Positions 7,194 to 15,119 of a DNA stretch of 23,189 nucleotides are shown here, piece by piece. The notes under the pieces were generated by a model. The model was not told the origin of the DNA. It did no database searches and saw only the letters and a list, made by a program, of their open reading frames with translations. The stretch's first letter is position 1. The number at the start of each line of letters is the position of its first letter. The DNA is from a virus. Where the stretch lies: positions 1 through 23,189 of IMG/VR virus record IMGVR_UViG_3300045999_009841; one strand, written 5' to 3'. The translations under genes and the position numbers were made by a program.

Positions 7194-9394
7194 GTCTGCC
7201 TCTCAAGCCGCATCGAGCCTGCCCTCTGATAGCGATTGACCCGCTGCCCTACCTGATCCTGCGTCGACGCGCGACCGTCGATCACCGGCCCGTAGTACTG
7301 TACGATCTCTGTACTACCACCCTCGGCGCCCGCACCGCCACGTGGCGACACCGGCGTAGGCTCGCGTGCTGCGCCACCACCGCCGCCGCCCGTCTCCGGC
7401 GTAGCCTCACCACCGCCGAGCGCGGCAACACCGGCGCCCGCAGCACCCGCAGCGGCGGCGGTTGCGGCGTGGAGGCCAGCGGCTTTGAAGTGCAGCGCCG
7501 CTGTGGGCGATCCGAGCGCGAGCGCACCGAAGCCTTCCGCGGTCTCAGACAGGGCCTTGACCGTCGAGGTGGTGGCCAGGGCAAAGAGCTGATCCTCGAC
7601 CGTCGCGCGGAGTGCCTCGCCCACACCTTCGCCGGTGCGCAGTGCGGCGACGACGGAGGTACTCACGGCCTGGCTGAGTGACTCGGCGGACTGCTTGAGA
7701 CTGTTGACCGGCCCGGCCTTGATCGCGTCGGCGAGCTGCTGCGCCTCGACGAGCTTCTGCCGATCGCTCTCGCGTCGTGCGACGTCTTGCTCTTTGGCCT
7801 TGTTTTGGCGCTCGCGCTCTTCCTCGATCAGGGCGTCGACGATGCGGTTTTGCTCTGCACGCCGGGCAGCCTCTGTCGTCGCCGCGGCTTCTCGGATGCG
7901 CCGCTCGCCGTCGATCGCAGCCTGCTCGCGGGTGCGCTCTGCCGTCGCAAGCTCCTGTGTGAGCTGTGCGGCACGCGACAACGCTGCGGCCTGGCGTGAT
8001 AGGGCCTGCGTGGCATTCTCTCCGCGCTGTCGTCCGCGCGCGGCGTCCTCCTCGGCCAGGGCGATCTGATCGCGCAGGTGCTCGATGCCTTCCTCGCGCA
8101 AGGCATTGTCCACCTCTAGCCGCTGCAACTCGCCGCGCGCCCCGAGCTGCACTCGTGCGCGGCTGAGGTTGTACTCGGCCTCGGCCATCGCACGGGTGGC
8201 ATCGTTGCGCTCTAGGAGCGTCGCAGTCGCCGCTGTTTGCGAGGCCGCATTGCGTTCGGCCTTGCGCTGCGCATCGCCCTCCATAATCGCGCGCGCCCGT
8301 GCGATCTCATCCTGCTCGCGCAGCGCTGCAGTGCGGTCACGAGACGCGGTGGTCGCCGCACCCGTCGCCGCGGCGACTTCGGCCTCGGATCTAGCCAGGG
8401 CGACGTTGGCGCGCTGCAGACGCGCAGCGGCCACGTGGGTAGCCTCGATCGCCTCGCGTCCACCGCGCATCTGTCGTGCTGCCGTCACCGCAGCTCTCGC
8501 AGCGGTCACCTCGGCTTGCGCTGCGTCCCTCGCCGTGGTCGCAAGGCGCTGCCGAGATTCAGCCGCGGCCACGAGCGCCGCGGTGTGGTCTGTCGTCGCC
8601 GTCGTGCCGAACTGCACGCTGAGGCCCCACCGCCTGAGCTGCTCCGTATTGCGCGACGTGATCGCGTTGAGCACGTCTTGGATCTGAACGTTGCTGTCGA
8701 TGCCGCCGTTCATCTGGCGGATCGCGGGGATCAGCGGGGCGATGGCGGCTTCGAGCTGGCGTACGCGCTCGGGCGATGTGCCCGCATTGATCATCGACAC
8801 CTCGGTCGCGCGCAGGGCACGAGCCGCAGTGAGGGTCGCGTTCAGTCGCTGCTGCGCGGTCGCCGTCGCGTCGATGCTGGACGCGATGCTGTCATACATC
8901 GGCCCGAGTCGGCCCTGGGCGTTGCGCAGCGTCTCGAGCACGCGGCCGTTTTCGATCTGCTCGCGCTCCGCTGCGGCGATCGCGCCGTACACCCCGAGGG
9001 CGCCCTGCGCCACCTGGCCGATCACGCCCAGGTTGCCTAGCAGCGCGATGCCTGCGTCCGCCGCGGACTTCTCCACGCCGGTCAAGCCGCGAGTCAACTC
9101 CGCGGTGTGCGACCGGAGGTTTTCGAGGAAGTTCTGTCCCGCCGCCATCGCGATGGAACGGCTCATCTGGCCCATCGTCTCGCGGAGACGCGACGTGCTA
9201 GCCGTCGCCTGCTGCGCCGAGTCCGAGATGCGCCGCATCCCTCCCGCGGCGCGCGTGCCAGCCTCGTCTCCGGTGCGGCCCGTGCGAGCGAGCTGGCCTT
9301 GCAAGTCGCCCATCGACGCGCCGAGCTGATCGAGCGCCGTCTCCGCGCCGGAAGTGTCTGCCGTGATCGGCAGGACGAGAGGATCCATCGTCAC
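7190..9394 (-). CDS. Tail tape measure protein
   Basis: This 734-residue protein sets tail length. After a short beta N-terminus (LVLPITADTSGAETALDQLG), it is almost wholly helical, with long alanine/arginine/glutamate coiled-coils such as AARDAAQAEVTAARAAVTAA and AEEDAARGRQRGENATQAL and many more between about residues 260 and 560. The end has a hydrophobic alanine/glycine run (AATAAAAGAAGAGVAAL), a glycine-rich linker and a closing VNRYQRAGS motif typical of phage tape measures. Using the usual about 1.5 angstrom per residue, the tail would be near 110 nm, a siphovirus-like length (rough estimate). GTG 9394 is taken as start because it overlaps the previous stop; ATG 9388 is close. Confidence 0.9.
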   Translation of the reverse strand: MTMDPLVLPITADTSGAETALDQLGASMGDLQGQLARTGRTGDEAGTRAAGGMRRISDSAQQATASTSRLRETMGQMSRSIAMAAGQNFLENLRSHTAELTRGLTGVEKSAADAGIALLGNLGVIGQVAQGALGVYGAIAAAEREQIENGRVLETLRNAQGRLGPMYDSIASSIDATATAQQRLNATLTAARALRATEVSMINAGTSPERVRQLEAAIAPLIPAIRQMNGGIDSNVQIQDVLNAITSRNTEQLRRWGLSVQFGTTATTDHTAALVAAAESRQRLATTARDAAQAEVTAARAAVTAARQMRGGREAIEATHVAAARLQRANVALARSEAEVAAATGAATTASRDRTAALREQDEIARARAIMEGDAQRKAERNAASQTAATATLLERNDATRAMAEAEYNLSRARVQLGARGELQRLEVDNALREEGIEHLRDQIALAEEDAARGRQRGENATQALSRQAAALSRAAQLTQELATAERTREQAAIDGERRIREAAATTEAARRAEQNRIVDALIEEERERQNKAKEQDVARRESDRQKLVEAQQLADAIKAGPVNSLKQSAESLSQAVSTSVVAALRTGEGVGEALRATVEDQLFALATTSTVKALSETAEGFGALALGSPTAALHFKAAGLHAATAAAAGAAGAGVAALGGGEATPETGGGGGGAAREPTPVSPRGGAGAEGGSTEIVQYYGPVIDGRASTQDQVGQRVNRYQRAGSMRLERQT

Positions 9395-9642
9395 GGTGCC
9401 ACCATCCTCTGCGTCGCCTCGTGCAGCGCTGCGGTGTACGCCGCCGCATCACACTCTGCGACCGCCGCGACAGCCGCGTGCGCGTAGCACCACGTCTCGT
9501 GATCGAGCACCCGGTGGCGAACCATCTGTGCGACGCGCGGAGCGATCGCACGCAGGTCGTCGGCGTCACCTTCCACGTCCACCACCACGACCAGGGTGAG
9601 TCTTTGTCCGCTCCCGCTCTGCCTGTCGTCGGTGGTGCTCAA
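9391..9642 (-). CDS. Small tail-region protein, unknown, 83 aa
   Basis: I do not recognise this 83-residue protein between the chaperone and the tape measure. It starts at TTG 9642, with GAGGG about 6-7 nt upstream, and overlaps the T frame by 77 nt, an unusually long overlap for this genome. Sequence: a short hydrophilic lead (MSTTDDRQSGSGQR), a strand LTLVVVVDVE, an acidic/helical segment (DADDLRAIAPRVAQMVRHRV) and an alanine-rich helical end with YAHAAVAAVAECDAAAY. Its stop overlaps the tape-measure GTG by four nt. A later GTG (9585) is a possible alternative start. It may be a tail assembly factor by position only. Confidence 0.55.
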   Translation of the reverse strand: MSTTDDRQSGSGQRLTLVVVVDVEGDADDLRAIAPRVAQMVRHRVLDHETWCYAHAAVAAVAECDAAAYTAALHEATQRMVAP

Positions 9643-10572
9643 TGTCGGCCCTCTGTGCTGCGATCTGTGACTGTCGGAGGGCCACGAGGGCCTGTGTATC
9701 CGCCGCCGTCAGCGGACGCCCGAGGGTGTCCGCGATCGGCACCTGCCACTCTACCGCAAGCGCGACAGCATCGCACACCTCATGCACCCACTCCCCCGAG
9801 CACTGCGCCCAGGGACACGTGAGCGCGAGGTCTGCGCCCGTCGCGTGCGACACGTGCTCGTGCGCCTGCGCAAGGTCCGGCGGTAGCTCCGCCGGTGGAC
9901 GGTGACCCGCACGCGGACAGCCCCATCGCGACGCGAACTCGTCGGCCGCGCCGATGAGGGCATCCCTTTCCGCCGCACCCTCGACGTCGCCGGGCGCGAC
10001 GAGACGCCGCCGGGCCTCGTCGGCCTTGCGACACCCGCACAGCGCCCGAGGCCCAGCTAGCGCGGCAGCATCAAGCCACGCGGCAAGCCGAAAGGGGCGA
10101 GCGCCCTCGGGCCCGCCTCCGCGCGGTCGAGCGCCACCTTAGCTACCTCACGGATCGCAGCCTCACCCGCGAGGGACGCGACGTGCTCGATCCACGCGTC
10201 GCGCGCCTGCGTGATCGTGCCGATCGTCTCGACGCCGCCGTACGCCGAGGCCTCGTGCCGCACGCCCTGCTCATCCGTGAGCGCGTGGCACGCGACCACG
10301 AAGGCCCGGTGATCGCGCGTCGCGCCCACGGCATCCATCGCGAAGCGGTACGCGCCGGGGGTGAGCGGCGACACCTCGAAGACCACGGGGCGCGCGTCGG
10401 GACGCAGCGGGAGTGCCGCGCGATCGGCGTCAGACCGCGTGCGCTCGTACCGCGACAGAGCCTCCGCGCAGCCAGGGGCGCCGAGGTCGATCGCAGGGTC
10501 GCACGTCGGCGTCACGCTGCCGGGCAGCGTACCGATCTGTACGACGCGCAGGAGGCGGGAGGGGCTCGTCAT
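9566..10572 (-). CDS. Tail assembly chaperone GT, -1 frameshift product (335 aa)
   Basis: Slipping at CCCTTTC (10090-10096) joins residues 1-161 of G to a 174-residue T part read in the -1 frame and ending at 9566. The T frame is open from inside G to its stop, and the only usable start in it is a GTG at 9853, which would discard about 79 codons that look coding. T contains RLAAWLDAAALAGPRALCG, WGCPRAGHRPPAELPPDL, HVSHATGADLALTCPWAQC and a closing basic helical tail. Six cysteines with nearby histidines could bind zinc, which I would not expect in a typical T domain. The overlap with the next gene is 77 nt. Coordinates span both parts: one base (10090) is read twice. Confidence 0.75.
10057..10572 (-). 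CDS. Tail assembly chaperone G (normal product)
   Basis: This 171-residue protein lies between tail tube and tape measure, where lambda-type phages encode gpG. It contains a beta-rich core (RPVVFEVSPLTPGAYRFAM, about 61-79) and helical segments (TQARDAWIEHVASLAGEAA). The last codons carry a canonical -1 slippery heptamer, CCCTTTC, ten codons before the stop, that would let a fraction of ribosomes continue into the T frame (separate entries). In lambda and relatives gpG coats the tape measure during tail assembly while the frameshifted gpGT recruits tube subunits. The protein itself shows little sequence resemblance to known chaperones, so the call rests on position plus the frameshift signal. 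Confidence 0.8.
   Translation of the reverse strand: MTSPSRLLRVVQIGTLPGSVTPTCDPAIDLGAPGCAEALSRYERTRSDADRAALPLRPDARPVVFEVSPLTPGAYRFAMDAVGATRDHRAFVVACHALTDEQGVRHEASAYGGVETIGTITQARDAWIEHVASLAGEAAIREVAKVALDRAEAGPRALAPFGLPRGLMLPR
10060..10096 (-). promoter_or_regulatory. Programmed -1 ribosomal frameshift signal
   Basis: In the zero frame the site reads GCC CCT TTC, i.e. the canonical X XXY YYZ heptamer C CCT TTC at 10096-10090. After an 8-nt spacer (GGCTTGCC) comes a 7-bp hairpin, GCGTGGC (10081-10075), loop TTGATGCT, GCCGCGC (10066-10060), with one G-U pair. Heptamer, spacer and stem are all of textbook form. The -1 frame entered here is exactly the one that is open downstream. Confidence 0.85.
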
Positions 10573-10575
10573 AGA

Positions 10576-11859
10576 TCACCCGAAGGCGAAGCGGAATTGG
10601 GACAGCAGCCGATCGAGCTCGTCGCCAGTCTCCGACGTGGGCGTGAAGGTCGCATCGTACGTCGCGTGCAGCTGCAGCTCCTGATAGAGCCGCGCGCCCA
10701 CGGTGACGGGCTTCGGCGGAGCGACGAGGCGCACCGCCGGGAAGTCCCACAGGTAGTGCGTCGCGTCCGACCCCGTACCGATCTTGTGGATCAGCAGGAG
10801 CTTGTACGCGGTGCGCGCCGCGAAGGCCGTCTGCCACGCCACGTCGTGCGGCACCTGCACGGTGATCACCGGCCCGCGCGGGCGCCCGGCGACGTCGACC
10901 ACCGCGGCCACGGTCTGCACACCGCCGCCGTCCGAAACCTTCTCCCACTCGGGCCCGTCGCCCTCAATGCCGATCGAGCCCTCGCACACGAGCCGCGTGC
11001 CGCGGGTGATCGAGGTCGCCAGGTACACCTCAGGGCGCCAAACGCCCGGCGAGCCCATCGTGTCGTCGACGCGAGCGATCGAGATGCTCTGCGACGAGGG
11101 CCCTGTCCACTGCACGGCCTGGCCTTCGAAGGCGCAGAGCGGCAGCTCGCCGTACTCGGGCAGCTGCCAGCTGAGCTTGCCGTGCACCCCGTTGGCCGTC
11201 CACTGCGCCACCGTCGACGGTGCCTGTCCGCGCTGCACGGTCATGCTGTGGCTGTGGATGCTGCTCGCCTTGCGCGTGTAGTTGTACATCTGGCGCACGA
11301 GCGCGCCGTTGGCCGGGTTGCCAGACAGCGCCGGGGCGACCGTGAGCGTGTCGGTGGCGATGGCCGTCACCATCGTCACCTCCCACTCGCCGGAGATGAC
11401 AACCTTGATCCACGTGCCGCGCGTGAAGTTCGCGCCCTGGCCTGCGCCGAGCGGGAGGCTCGTCGTGCTCGCACCCGTGTCGATAGCGCCGCCCTCGTCG
11501 GCGTACTCCGTCCCGAAGTGGTGTACGAAGAGGATGCGCTGCGGGAGCTCGGCCGGGCTGTCGCCCGCGTCAAGCTGCGCGCTCGCGGGGATGCCCTTCA
11601 GGTTGAAGGTCATCTTGACGGGCGTTTCGAGCTCCAGCCCGAGCACCGGGTCGATAGCCTCGTCGCGCCGCACGCGTTCATCGAGCACATCGAGCACGGC
11701 CTGCGTCGGCTCTACCGCGATCTCGTCGTGCACGACGTGGATGCGGGTCATCTTCTCCGGGAAGGAGGCGAGCGGCGGCGCGGGGGGCGTCGTGCCAAGC
11801 GTCGCCTCCTTGCCGATGAGGGTTGTGCTCGTGCGCGTCAGTAGGTTTTCGTAGGCCAT
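10576..11859 (-). CDS. Major tail tube protein
   Basis: This 427-residue protein precedes the chaperone and tape measure genes and so is the likely tail tube subunit. N-terminal LLTRTSTTLIGKEATLGTTP resembles the opening of many siphovirus tube proteins. Residues about 125-190 form a small inserted beta module (FTRGTWIKVVISGEWEVTMV, then TDTLTVAPALSGNPANGALV), a type often inserted in tube proteins. The C-terminal half holds VHGKLSWQLPEYGELPLCAF, RLVCEGSIGI and an end containing LHATYDATFTP. At more than 400 residues it is longer than contractile-tail tubes, which are under 200, matching the long-tailed siphovirus type. ATG 11859 has GGAG seven nt upstream. Confidence 0.75.
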   Translation of the reverse strand: MAYENLLTRTSTTLIGKEATLGTTPPAPPLASFPEKMTRIHVVHDEIAVEPTQAVLDVLDERVRRDEAIDPVLGLELETPVKMTFNLKGIPASAQLDAGDSPAELPQRILFVHHFGTEYADEGGAIDTGASTTSLPLGAGQGANFTRGTWIKVVISGEWEVTMVTAIATDTLTVAPALSGNPANGALVRQMYNYTRKASSIHSHSMTVQRGQAPSTVAQWTANGVHGKLSWQLPEYGELPLCAFEGQAVQWTGPSSQSISIARVDDTMGSPGVWRPEVYLATSITRGTRLVCEGSIGIEGDGPEWEKVSDGGGVQTVAAVVDVAGRPRGPVITVQVPHDVAWQTAFAARTAYKLLLIHKIGTGSDATHYLWDFPAVRLVAPPKPVTVGARLYQELQLHATYDATFTPTSETGDELDRLLSQFRFAFG

Positions 11860-11863
11860 CGTG

Positions 11864-12319
11864 TCACTCCGTTACGCGGATCCTCGCGCTGTCGAGCGCG
11901 CGTGCCAGCTGCTCTGTGTCTACACCCGGAATGAGCGGACGTCCACGTGTGCGCTTGCGCTCGATTGTCTCGGGCTTGTTGGTGACGAAGCGCCCGGACC
12001 GCAGCCGCTTAGCCAGGGCGCGACCGAGGGCCTCCCCGATGTACGGCGCGAGCCCCTTCATGGTCATGCGCCACGGGCGCCATGCCGCCAAGGCCGCGCG
12101 GCTCATCGCGTCGTCGAGGTCCGGACCGATCGCGAGCCACTGCGGCGAGTGCCGCGAGAGGTGGCTCACGACCTCGGCGTTGGTGACGCCATCGTTGCGC
12201 CCCGCGCTGGGGTCGACCGTCACTTGCACTGTCGTCTTGAGCAGCCCGAGGCGCCACTGCAGGTCTGCCACCACACCCTGTATCGCCGACCGTACGCCTC
12301 GTGCGTCAGCCTTGATCAC
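11864..12319 (-). CDS. Tail completion / HK97 gp10-like protein
   Basis: This 151-residue protein starts at GTG 12319, overlapping the previous stop as GTGA; no ATG is available near the junction. It is helical and basic (VVADLQWRLGLL, then RPWRMTMKGLAPYIGEALGR, then RLRSGRF), with a C-terminal GRPLIPGVDTEQLARALD stretch ending in a short strand IRVTE. That closing pattern (proline/leucine, then threonine-x-x-leucine, then arginine-valine) is the one seen in HK97 gp10 and Mu gpG-like morphogenesis proteins that finish the head-tail joint. An SAGRNDGVTNAEVVSHLS segment may be a loop insertion. The frame continues far upstream in a different gene, but that is an antisense-like shadow without a ribosome-binding site. 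Confidence 0.6.
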   Translation of the reverse strand: MIKADARGVRSAIQGVVADLQWRLGLLKTTVQVTVDPSAGRNDGVTNAEVVSHLSRHSPQWLAIGPDLDDAMSRAALAAWRPWRMTMKGLAPYIGEALGRALAKRLRSGRFVTNKPETIERKRTRGRPLIPGVDTEQLARALDSARIRVTE

Positions 12320-12885
12320 GGTGTCCACAGCGTCGCGGCCGTCATCGCGGCCTGCTCGACGAGGAAGTCCCCGCGCAGGTGCGCGTGCAGCGTGACAGTG
12401 TTCGGCGTGATCGGGTCGATGGTGACCGCGTCGTCGCTCGGGACGTAAGCCAGGGCGACACCGCCCCACGCGGCGTCCAACATAAAGACACGCTGGACCT
12501 CGAGCATGTCGTCGAGCGCCCGCTGTGAAGCCAGGGACAGTGCGCCGAGCGTCAGCGCGGAGTCGGTCGGATACAGCGCCGCGGGGAGCGCGATCTCGTA
12601 TTGCGCCCGCAGGTCGAAGCCGAGGCGCCGCACCCACGGTCCACCCGCCGAGCCCTCGACGGCATTGCCATCCCACCGGGCGCGCGACCACACCAGCTCC
12701 CACCGACGCGACACCGCGGCGCGCGCCGTGCCCGCAGGCCAGCGCTCGTTCTGCTTCGGCATCGTCACATCGACGGCCGCGAAGAGCCCCGCAGGGATGT
12801 ACGGCGACGCAGGCGCAGCGGGATAGGTACCGCCGAGGATGGAGGCGACACGGGTGCGGATAGCGTCTGCGGGACCGGCCATCAC
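12316..12885 (-). CDS. Neck / tail-terminator candidate (Mu gp37 position)
   Basis: I assign this 189-residue protein mainly by position: directly after the gp36-like connector and before the HK97 gp10-like protein, where tail terminator or tail-completion proteins sit. It starts MMAGPADAIRTRVASIL, a typical amphipathic N-terminal helix of such proteins, followed by a mixed strand region containing AAVDVTMPKQNERW, SRRWELVWSR and GFDLRAQYEIALP. Two consecutive ATG codons could serve as start; the first (12885) overlaps the previous stop by four nt. No enzymatic motif is visible. Alternative: a minor head-completion protein. Confidence 0.55.
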   Translation of the reverse strand: MMAGPADAIRTRVASILGGTYPAAPASPYIPAGLFAAVDVTMPKQNERWPAGTARAAVSRRWELVWSRARWDGNAVEGSAGGPWVRRLGFDLRAQYEIALPAALYPTDSALTLGALSLASQRALDDMLEVQRVFMLDAAWGGVALAYVPSDDAVTIDPITPNTVTLHAHLRGDFLVEQAAMTAATLWTP

Positions 12886-13280
12886 CAGCCTCGCTGATCG
12901 TCGCCGAGCGGCTCAGGCGCAGTGGATACGTCGTCGGTGGACACCGATCGCGTGCGCGACGCCCACGCCTCAAGCTCTTTGACGCAGCTCATGTACTCGA
13001 CGTGGTACGGGGGATTGCCCTGCGCGTCGCGGTACTGAGGGCGTCGTGATGCAGCGTAGTACGCGGCCACCATCGCGATGCGGCGCACCATCGCCGAGGT
13101 CGGCGTCGTGAGCGCACCGCCCGCGGCGACCGCGTACTCCTGCACGAAGTCCGAGGCTTGATCGAGCACGGCGCTCACCACGGCAGCGTCGGCGGTACCG
13201 CTGGCGTCGTCGTCGCACAGGTCCACGACCCGCGCGGCGCCGATCACCGTCTCCCACTGTGACTGTGTGATGAGCGCCAT
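12882..13280 (-). CDS. Head-tail connector, Mu gp36-like (DUF1320)
   Basis: This 132-residue protein matches the DUF1320/gp36 pattern: an N-terminal ITQSQWETVIG segment, an acidic VDLCDDDASGTADAAVV stretch (19-35), then ASDFVQEYA and a second helical half with VRRIAMVAAYYAASRR. Proteins of this family act as adaptor or neck subunits under the portal. It follows the capsid gene by four nt and overlaps the next gene by four. The C-terminal 25 residues are a low-complexity acidic tail (TDDVSTAPEPLGDD). The start ATG has only a weak ribosome-binding site, so it may depend on capsid translation. Confidence 0.78.
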   Translation of the reverse strand: MALITQSQWETVIGAARVVDLCDDDASGTADAAVVSAVLDQASDFVQEYAVAAGGALTTPTSAMVRRIAMVAAYYAASRRPQYRDAQGNPPYHVEYMSCVKELEAWASRTRSVSTDDVSTAPEPLGDDQRGW

Positions 13281-13284
13281 GCGA

Positions 13285-14238
13285 CTAGCCCGTCCGCCGG
13301 AAGATGCGCTTGGGGTTACCCGCGGCGGCGGTGTACCGCGCGCGCGTGCCCCACACGTATTCGTTGCGCTCGAAGACGTTGGGATCGGTCGGCGAGAAGA
13401 GGCTCACCAGCTCGACAGCCTCGCGCTCCTGAAAGATCAGGCCGCGATCCTCGGGGTCCGACGTGTCGGCGAGGTACCAGTACGAGTCCGACCCGCTAGC
13501 GAAGCTCGCCGCAAGGTGCGGGACCACCACGACCGTGTACGCGCCTTTGTAGACGTTGAACTCGGCGTTGTCGGTCGCCGTCGCGCTGTCGATCACCATA
13601 TCGGCCTGCGCGATGCGGCGCGCGGTGGTCTCGAGGGCCGGGGGCACGATGATCGTGTTCGGCTCCTCGTTGAGCGGGTCACCGTCCGGACCCTTCAGCT
13701 CCAACATCTTCGCGCGCGCCGCGGCGACGTTGGTCGGCGTGAGAGCGCCCGTGGTGGTGTTGCTGAAGGTGCTCGACCCGGGGTCGCTCGGGTTTTCGAG
13801 GTGCGACGCGCTGAACAGCGCCAGGCCGTCGAGGCTCGTGCCGTTGGCCTTGAGCACGTTGAAAACGAGCTTGTCGGGGTGGCGGAGGTACTTCGCCGCA
13901 CCCGAGCGGACGCGCGACACGGCCTGAGCGACGGTGCCGCTCATGTCGTCGTCGAGGTCTTCGCGCTTGATCGAGTAGGTCAGCTCCCACGTCTGGTTGG
14001 TGACCTCGGCGCCGCGGATCACGATGCCGTTGATCACGCGCTCACCCTCGGACCACTCGCGGATCGTGGCCGCGTCGATCGCCTGAGGGTAGACATTCTT
14101 GCGCGAGCCGCTGGTCTGCCGGGTGGCGACCATCGACCACTTGGGCTGGTACGACCCGTTGGAGTAGGCGTCGAGGAACGCACCCTTGATGGTGACGTCC
14201 AAATTGCTGAGTACTTCGGGCTTGAGAAGAGCGGGCAT
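13285..14238 (-). CDS. Major capsid protein, Mu gpT-like
   Basis: This 317-residue protein is the HK97-fold shell subunit of the Mu major head subunit gpT family. Family features include KWSMVATRQTSGSRKNVYP (33-51), IREWSEGERVI (59-69), YSIKREDLDDDMSG (87-100), HPDKLVFNVLKANG and LALFSASH (about 139-146). There is no N-terminal delta domain to cleave, matching the separate scaffold. It has the strongest Shine-Dalgarno in the window, AGGAGG eight nt before the ATG, consistent with the most abundant virion protein. Flanking genes (decoration upstream, gp36-like downstream) fit the Mu head order. Confidence 0.92.
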   Translation of the reverse strand: MPALLKPEVLSNLDVTIKGAFLDAYSNGSYQPKWSMVATRQTSGSRKNVYPQAIDAATIREWSEGERVINGIVIRGAEVTNQTWELTYSIKREDLDDDMSGTVAQAVSRVRSGAAKYLRHPDKLVFNVLKANGTSLDGLALFSASHLENPSDPGSSTFSNTTTGALTPTNVAAARAKMLELKGPDGDPLNEEPNTIIVPPALETTARRIAQADMVIDSATATDNAEFNVYKGAYTVVVVPHLAASFASGSDSYWYLADTSDPEDRGLIFQEREAVELVSLFSPTDPNVFERNEYVWGTRARYTAAAGNPKRIFRRTG

Positions 14239-14246
14239 TTTCGGTG

Positions 14247-14252
14247 CCTCCT
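14247..14252 (-). promoter_or_regulatory. Consensus Shine-Dalgarno AGGAGG for the major capsid gene
   Basis: Minus-strand AGGAGG, complementary to the 16S rRNA tail, lies eight nt before the capsid ATG (14238). It sets the start and marks the capsid as the best-initiated gene in an operon where most genes rely on coupling. Confidence 0.85.
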
Positions 14253-14253
14253 A

Positions 14254-15111
14254 TCAGGTGAGGGTCGTCGGGATCGCGCCCGCGTGGGTGATGAGGCACA
14301 GCCCCGTGTCGCCGTCGTCTCCGCCGGTGATGCACAGGCCGAAGACATAGCTGCCGTCGAGGGGATCATCGACGGGGTCAGTCGGGCCACCGGACACTGT
14401 ACCGGCGACGGCGACCTTCGCGCGGCCCGAGGTCGCCTCGACCGCGAGGTGCGCGCCCTGGGTGATCGTGGCCCCGAGGATGATGCTCGAGATGCCCGCG
14501 ACGCGCACGATGCACACCGCGCCCGAGGCCGGCGCATTCTGCTGAATCCCGAAGATCGGCTCGCCGGCCGTGGTGGTGGCGACCGCGGCGCCGGTCGAGA
14601 GCTTGACGGGGTGATGCAGGCGCGCCGAGAGGTCTGCGCCGGCGAGCACCATCACGTCGAAGGCGCCCTGCTGATCGGGGGCGGCGACGCCCACCTCGAC
14701 CGCGACACCGTTGCTGTCGACGCCCATCACGCGACCGGCGACCGGGCGAGTGCCCAGGCTGTCGATTCGCGCGACCGTGTTGTCGTCGACCACGTAGCAC
14801 ACGCGGCCCACGTCGCTGTCCGAGACAGCCGCCGTGCTGGCCGAGTTGGCGAAGTAGAACACGCCGCGCCGCGGGGCGCAGGTCTTGTCGCCAGCGCTGC
14901 CCGCGCTGTTGTCGACGCTCTCCTCGGAGACGCCGATCACGCGCAGGTTGCGGTTGGCGCTTGCGGGCACAGCGTTGCCCGAGGCATTGAGCGCGACGAG
15001 CGAGCCCTTGTAGATCGTGGTCGACGCGGCGACCGGGACGGCGAAGCCCAGCGCGACGACGGGGCCTACGCCCATCGCCTTACGCGAAAAGTCAGCAGCG
15101 AGTGCAGTCAT
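14254..15111 (-). CDS. Head decoration-like protein (two-domain)
   Basis: This 285-residue protein lies between the protease/scaffold and major capsid genes, the usual place of decoration (lambda gpD-like, DUF2190-type) proteins that stabilise the expanded shell. The N-terminal part (about 30-145) has the family-like run TIYKGSLVALNASGNAVPA, then VIGVSEESVDNSAG, ending GRVMGVDSNGVAVEV. A second part (about 165-285) repeats the theme: HHPVKLSTGAAV, EPIFGIQQNAPASGAVCIVR, GAHLAVEATSGRAKVA, then YVFGLCITGGDDGDTG. It therefore looks like a fusion of two decoration-type beta domains, about twice the usual length of such proteins. ATG at 15111 has GAGG six nt upstream. The structural role is inferred from position and fold-like patterns. 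Confidence 0.7.
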   Translation of the reverse strand: MTALAADFSRKAMGVGPVVALGFAVPVAASTTIYKGSLVALNASGNAVPASANRNLRVIGVSEESVDNSAGSAGDKTCAPRRGVFYFANSASTAAVSDSDVGRVCYVVDDNTVARIDSLGTRPVAGRVMGVDSNGVAVEVGVAAPDQQGAFDVMVLAGADLSARLHHPVKLSTGAAVATTTAGEPIFGIQQNAPASGAVCIVRVAGISSIILGATITQGAHLAVEATSGRAKVAVAGTVSGGPTDPVDDPLDGSYVFGLCITGGDDGDTGLCLITHAGAIPTTLT

Positions 15112-15119
15112 GGTGATCC

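Noticed and set aside
9566-9853. A stand-alone 95-aa gene starting at GTG 9853
   Set aside because: The frame stays open and protein-like for about 79 codons upstream to the slippery site, so it is better explained as the T part of a frameshift product.
10183-11844. A 553-codon plus-strand open frame opposite the tail tube
   Set aside because: No domain or ribosome-binding site; runs antisense to the tail tube and chaperone.
11864-12973. A 369-codon start for the gp10-like gene
   Set aside because: The first 218 codons lie within the upstream neck gene in another frame and are Arg-rich; GTG 12319 at the GTGA junction is the better start.
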